DNA from: Gammaproteobacteria bacterium | Lineage (GTDB): Bacteria; Pseudomonadota; Gammaproteobacteria; Pseudomonadales; Pseudohongiellaceae | Assembly (NCBI GenBank): GCA_002706685.1 | Contig: PALV01000013.1 | Location: forward strand, 1 to 64,000 | Reading direction: 5' to 3' | Length of the DNA: 64,000 nt | Shown here: one piece after another, positions 60,939 to 64,000 of the stretch | How positions within the stretch are numbered: position 1 is the stretch's first letter | Layout of the letters: each line of letters opens with the position of its first letter | The notes under the pieces: generated by a model | The model's input: the letters and a program-made list of their open reading frames with translations, nothing else | Databases searched by the model: none | Told to the model about the DNA's origin: nothing | Position numbers and translations under genes: made by a program

Positions 60939-62303
60939 CAACTGAATATTGAATGTCGTGCCGAGGCTTTCATCCGAGGTGACGGACATATGGCCCCGAT
61001 GATGCTCAGTGACAATAAAGTACGGGTACGAGAGGCGCTGTTCAACCGGGCACGCCTCCGCGCCATCGGCGGACGCGAAGAAGGGCTCAAAAATGCAAAC
61101 CTGAGCCTGCTCGCTCAGCACCTGTCCTTTGTGCTCTATCTTGATCCATATCGAATCAAAAAACTTGCCGATACCGATCTTGATCTGGGGGCGCTGCCCC
61201 TCCGCCAGTGAGTCGGTTTTCAGCGCGTAGAAGGCACTGCGCAGCACACGCAGGAAGACCTGCTGCAACTCATTTGGATAACAGGCTAATTCCGGTACGT
61301 CACTGCCATAGTCGCGTCGAATATCGACATCTGTAAAGTCCAGCCCGTCAACGTCTACCAGTAGTTTTGATGCCAGTTCTATGCTGCGTTCAACGATATC
61401 AGGGATCGCAGCGGTCTGTTTGACATCACGGTGACCACGCGACAGATCCAGCAGGTTCTGGACGATAGTATTGGCCTGCCGTGCACTCTGACCAACGACA
61501 TCAACTTCGCGCAACAGGAAGGTTTTTACATCGCCAAGATCGCTGCTGTCCAGACGCTCCCGTGACCTGTCGACGCGCTGCAGGATGGCATCGATGGGCC
61601 GGCTGATGTCATAGGCCATGGCAGACGCCAGTTCTCCCAGCGCCGACAGTTTGTCCCGCTCGGCGACTTTGTTTTCGGCGTTCACCTGCTTGGTGACGTC
61701 GGAAATCAGAATCACGATACCCGTCTCGTCATTGTGTTTGAGGCGGTACAGCGTAATGTCATAGGTGTACTGGCCGCGCTGGCTGTGCTTGAGCTGCAAT
61801 GTCTCGCCACGCTCAAGCACGTCATTGACCTGTTCTTCAGTGAGGGTTATTCCAGGATAGGCCTGCCACAGATTTTCACCGACTACATCAGCATACGGCC
61901 TGCCAGTGAACTCCTCTGCCGTTTTATTCCACTGGGTGACTTTAAGCTTGTCGTTGATGCCAACCAGCATGACCGGCATCGAGTTGACGATGCTGGCGAT
62001 ATAGGCTTCACGCTTGCGCAGCTGCTCGGCAGTTTCCTGCAGCACCTGGGTGCGCTGCGCAACCCGTTCTTCAAGCGTGGCCTTGATCTCGGTCAGTGCC
62101 CGGTTGGAGCGCCGCGCCCGCAAGTGGGCGCGAATCAGAAACCCCATGACAATCAACAGGATGATGATCAGCAGGCTGGCACTGGTGTTGGCAATGTATT
62201 GCCAGTTGGTGCGCCCGTCCTCATAGCGAAATACCGCGAATATATCAGCGTATGCGCTGACACTGACACTCAGCAATGCAAATAGGCCCAATACCCGCTT
62301 CAT
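60927..62303 (-). CDS. PAS-domain histidine-kinase-like protein lacking phosphoacceptor His
   Basis: 458 aa. It has a signal/anchor N-terminus, a membrane helix near 42-58 (LLIIILLIVMGFLI), a short coiled coil, a PAS domain at about 100-205 (VMLVGINDKLKVTQWNKTAEEFTGRP), then a HisKA-like segment and ATPase-like C-terminus. The H-box reads SALGELASAMAYDISRP: Tyr231 replaces the phosphoaccepting His of AHEINNP-type motifs. The N-box reads VLRSAFYAL with Ser at the Mg-binding Asn position, and the G-boxes are hard to see. It is therefore probably not an active kinase. Confidence 0.8.
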   Translation of the reverse strand: MKRVLGLFALLSVSVSAYADIFAVFRYEDGRTNWQYIANTSASLLIIILLIVMGFLIRAHLRARRSNRALTEIKATLEERVAQRTQVLQETAEQLRKREAYIASIVNSMPVMLVGINDKLKVTQWNKTAEEFTGRPYADVVGENLWQAYPGITLTEEQVNDVLERGETLQLKHSQRGQYTYDITLYRLKHNDETGIVILISDVTKQVNAENKVAERDKLSALGELASAMAYDISRPIDAILQRVDRSRERLDSSDLGDVKTFLLREVDVVGQSARQANTIVQNLLDLSRGHRDVKQTAAIPDIVERSIELASKLLVDVDGLDFTDVDIRRDYGSDVPELACYPNELQQVFLRVLRSAFYALKTDSLAEGQRPQIKIGIGKFFDSIWIKIEHKGQVLSEQAQVCIFEPFFASADGAEACPVEQRLSYPYFIVTEHHRGHMSVTSDESLGTTFNIQLSLV

Positions 62304-62369
62304 TCAATCATTCCCACCAATCTTGCAGACTAGAAAGGCGCGGATTATATCATGGATGGACACCCGCGC

Positions 62370-63239
62370 TTAACGTCCACCAAGGACCGCATCGATATCA
62401 GCGGCGTCATGCCGTTCGCGAAGCTGGTTTTCCTCTTTGCCCCAGGTCGTATTCACAATACGTCCGCGGCGCACGGCTGGCCGTTCGGCAATCTCATTGG
62501 CCCAGCGCAGCACGTGCGTGTAGGTGTGTGCTTCCAGGAACTCGGCAGCATTGTAGACTTTGTTCAATACCAGTGCGCCGTACCAGGGCCAGATGGCAAT
62601 GTCAGCAATGGTATAGCTGTCACCTGCAATATAGCGATTGTCTTTCAGCTGGCGATTAAGTACATCCAACTGTCTTTTAATCTCCATCGTGAAGCGATCA
62701 ATCGGATACTGCCACTGTTCGGGTGCATAGCAGTAAAAATGTCCAAACCCTCCACCCAGATAAGGCGCAGACCCCATTTGCCAGAACAGCCAGTTAAGCG
62801 TTTCAGTGCGTGCAGCCGGCTCTGAGGGTAGTAATTCACCAAACTTTTCCGCCAGATAGAGCAGGATGGACCCCGACTCGAAGACGTGCTGTGCGGGCTG
62901 CGCACTGGTGTCCAGCAATGCCGGGATTTTGGAGTTTGGGTTGATACCCACGAAACCACTGCCAAACTGGTCACCCTCGGTGATATTAATCAGAAAGGCA
63001 TCATACTCTGCGCCTTCATGACCGAGCGCCAGCAACTCCTCCAGCATGATAGTTGCTTTGACACCGTTGGGTGTGCCCAGCGAGTAAAGCTGCAGCGGAT
63101 GTTTACCGATTGGCAATGGCTTTTCATGCGTCGCACCGGCTATCGGCCGGTTGATACTGGTAAACCGTCCGCCGCTCTGTTTGTCCCATTTCCATACTTT
63201 GGGCGGCGTGTAGGTTTTAGCGCTGGATGCATCTGCCAT
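62370..63239 (-). CDS. yghU: YghU-type glutathione S-transferase / disulfide reductase
   Basis: 289 aa. The Nu-class GST signature is clear: KPLPIGKHPLQLYSLGTPNGVKATIMLEELLALG in the thioredoxin fold, VFESGSILLYLAEKFG for glutathione binding and YLGGGFGHFYCYAPEQ in the helical domain. The frame is open to 63590, but the ATG at 63239 has an AGGAG ribosome site and the family N-terminus. YghU reduces disulfides and organic peroxides with glutathione. Confidence 0.9.
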   Translation of the reverse strand: MADASSAKTYTPPKVWKWDKQSGGRFTSINRPIAGATHEKPLPIGKHPLQLYSLGTPNGVKATIMLEELLALGHEGAEYDAFLINITEGDQFGSGFVGINPNSKIPALLDTSAQPAQHVFESGSILLYLAEKFGELLPSEPAARTETLNWLFWQMGSAPYLGGGFGHFYCYAPEQWQYPIDRFTMEIKRQLDVLNRQLKDNRYIAGDSYTIADIAIWPWYGALVLNKVYNAAEFLEAHTYTHVLRWANEIAERPAVRRGRIVNTTWGKEENQLRERHDAADIDAVLGGR

Positions 63240-63477
63240 GGAGAACTCCTGAGTATTTGGTATTGCGACATTACACCAGCCCTGCCGGAACAACTCAACT
63301 CTCGGTCTGTTCAAATCAGGGATTGGTAGTGCAACTGAACTGGCGTCAGCGCATTCAGCTCGCAGGTCGCACGACATCTGACGCTGGACAAGCTGCGGGA
63401 ATCCGTGAAGAATGCTCATGCAGAGACTTGACTCCAGACCCAACAAAACCATTGACGGATCCAGCAGGCCGGTACTC
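63240..63477. other. Intergenic region between yghU and PAS gene
   Basis: Divergent 238-bp gap. I see no RNA gene, strong promoter or terminator in it. Confidence 0.4.
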
Positions 63478-64000
63478 ATGAACACAACTGAATCCAGCCG
63501 ACCGACCAGCGACCAGCAGGCTTTTCTGGATGTGCTGGCCGAGGTGCTGCCCTCCACAGTGTGGGTCGCTGACTCGCAGGGCATGATCAACTATGTCAGT
63601 GCCGATATCAGCAAAACTACAGGCAAACCTGCTGGTGACCTGATGGGGGACGCGTGGTTGCAGTCACTGCATGAGGACGACCTCGAACCCACCGTGCACA
63701 AATGGCGCGACTGTGTAAGAACCGGTGCACCGTTCGATACCCGTTATCGCCTGCTGTCCATGCATTCCGGCATCTATGAATGGCATGAAATCCACGCCCG
63801 CGCCCAACGCGATGCAGACGGCAAAATTGTACGCTGGGTGGGAACCACGACTAATGTTCACCCCCGAATATCTGCCGAAACCAACCTGGCTTTTGAACGC
63901 TCAATCAGTGAACTGGAAACCCGGGTGCTGTCCATCATTGGCCGAAACGAAACACTGGGCAAAGTGCTGGACGAAATTACCCGATCAGTGGACCACATGC
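63478..64000 (+). CDS. PAS-domain signalling protein, 5' part only
   Basis: The frame starts at ATG 63478 and runs out of the window after 174 codons. Residues 15-130 are a PAS_3-type sensor domain (STVWVADSQGMINYVSADISKTTGKP, WLQSLHEDDLEPTVHKWRDCVRTG, YEWHEIHARAQRDADGKIVRWVGTTTNV). A helical linker follows, then SIIGRNETLGKVLDEITRSVD, which looks like the entry of a GAF domain. The output domain is outside; GGDEF/EAL or histidine kinase are equally likely. Confidence 0.75.
   Translation, partial: MNTTESSRPTSDQQAFLDVLAEVLPSTVWVADSQGMINYVSADISKTTGKPAGDLMGDAWLQSLHEDDLEPTVHKWRDCVRTGAPFDTRYRLLSMHSGIYEWHEIHARAQRDADGKIVRWVGTTTNVHPRISAETNLAFERSISELETRVLSIIGRNETLGKVLDEITRSVDHM

Noticed and set aside
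63240..63590. 117-residue N-terminal extension of the YghU-type protein
   Set aside because: The ATG at 63239 has an AGGAG ribosome site; the extension shows no domain and would cover the start of the PAS gene.
1..64000. CRISPR array
   Set aside because: No regularly spaced direct repeats were noticed in any intergenic region.

Overview
The window is a piece of a Gammaproteobacterial chromosome of moderate GC content. The evidence is the neighbourhood of recN, fur, bamE, smpB, ratA and rnfH, a tmRNA whose tag reads ANDENYALAA, hemL/thiE/thiD linkage, and a bactofilin next to erpA. A free-living marine or aquatic lineage is likely; no genus can be named from the sequence alone.

Layout. Positions 1-24.5 kb are core housekeeping: tyrS, a LytM/M23 peptidase with anmK (wall turnover), erpA, a bactofilin, argC, hemJ-thiD-thiE-hemL, a PfkB sugar/nucleoside kinase, the grpE-dnaK-dnaJ heat-shock set, recN, fur, bamE, a Zur-like regulator, an ArsA/Get3-type ATPase with a tiny partner ending in Cys-Cys, rnfH-ratA, a sodium-dependent transporter, smpB, a HAD phosphatase and ssrA. 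The 3' side of ssrA carries a perfect terminator and then about 440 bp of gene-poor DNA with an apparent gene remnant. At 25-28.2 kb a flippase-like membrane protein is coupled to an unusual fusion of a degenerate metallophosphoesterase with a GT4 glycosyltransferase.

From 28.2 to 42.9 kb lies a complete nitrate assimilation locus. The left operon is nirB-nirD-nasC-like-nasA-cobA/porin-mobA (minus strand); the right one is nrtABC (plus strand). NasR, with NIT and ANTAR domains, lies beyond nrtC. Both operons have a sigma-54 promoter, and both leaders contain two hexaloop hairpins (A at loop position 1, G at 4), the second overlapping an intrinsic terminator. This is the architecture expected for ANTAR antitermination, so the locus looks controlled by nitrogen limitation (NtrC/sigma-54) and by nitrate (NasR). 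The siroheme-synthesis gene cobA is fused in frame to an outer-membrane porin that keeps its own signal peptide.

From 43.5 to 57.3 kb is a defence island on the minus strand: hsdR-hsdS, then a retron (nucleoside-deoxyribosyltransferase-like effector and reverse transcriptase), an IetAS-type AAA ATPase/subtilase pair, a DUF1828-like protein, a GIY-YIG protein, a DarG-like macro-domain protein, and finally hsdM. The type I restriction genes therefore flank about 8 kb of other defence genes. The retron is the most striking item. Its predicted msr-msd RNA, including a perfect 26-bp inverted repeat, lies inside one continuous open reading frame that joins a winged-helix domain to the reverse transcriptase.

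From 57.4 to 64 kb there is a possible bacteriocin-like peptide gene followed by two small membrane proteins, a glycerophosphodiesterase-amidase fusion, a histidine-kinase-like protein lacking its phosphoacceptor histidine, a YghU-type glutathione transferase, and the start of a PAS-domain signalling protein cut by the window edge.
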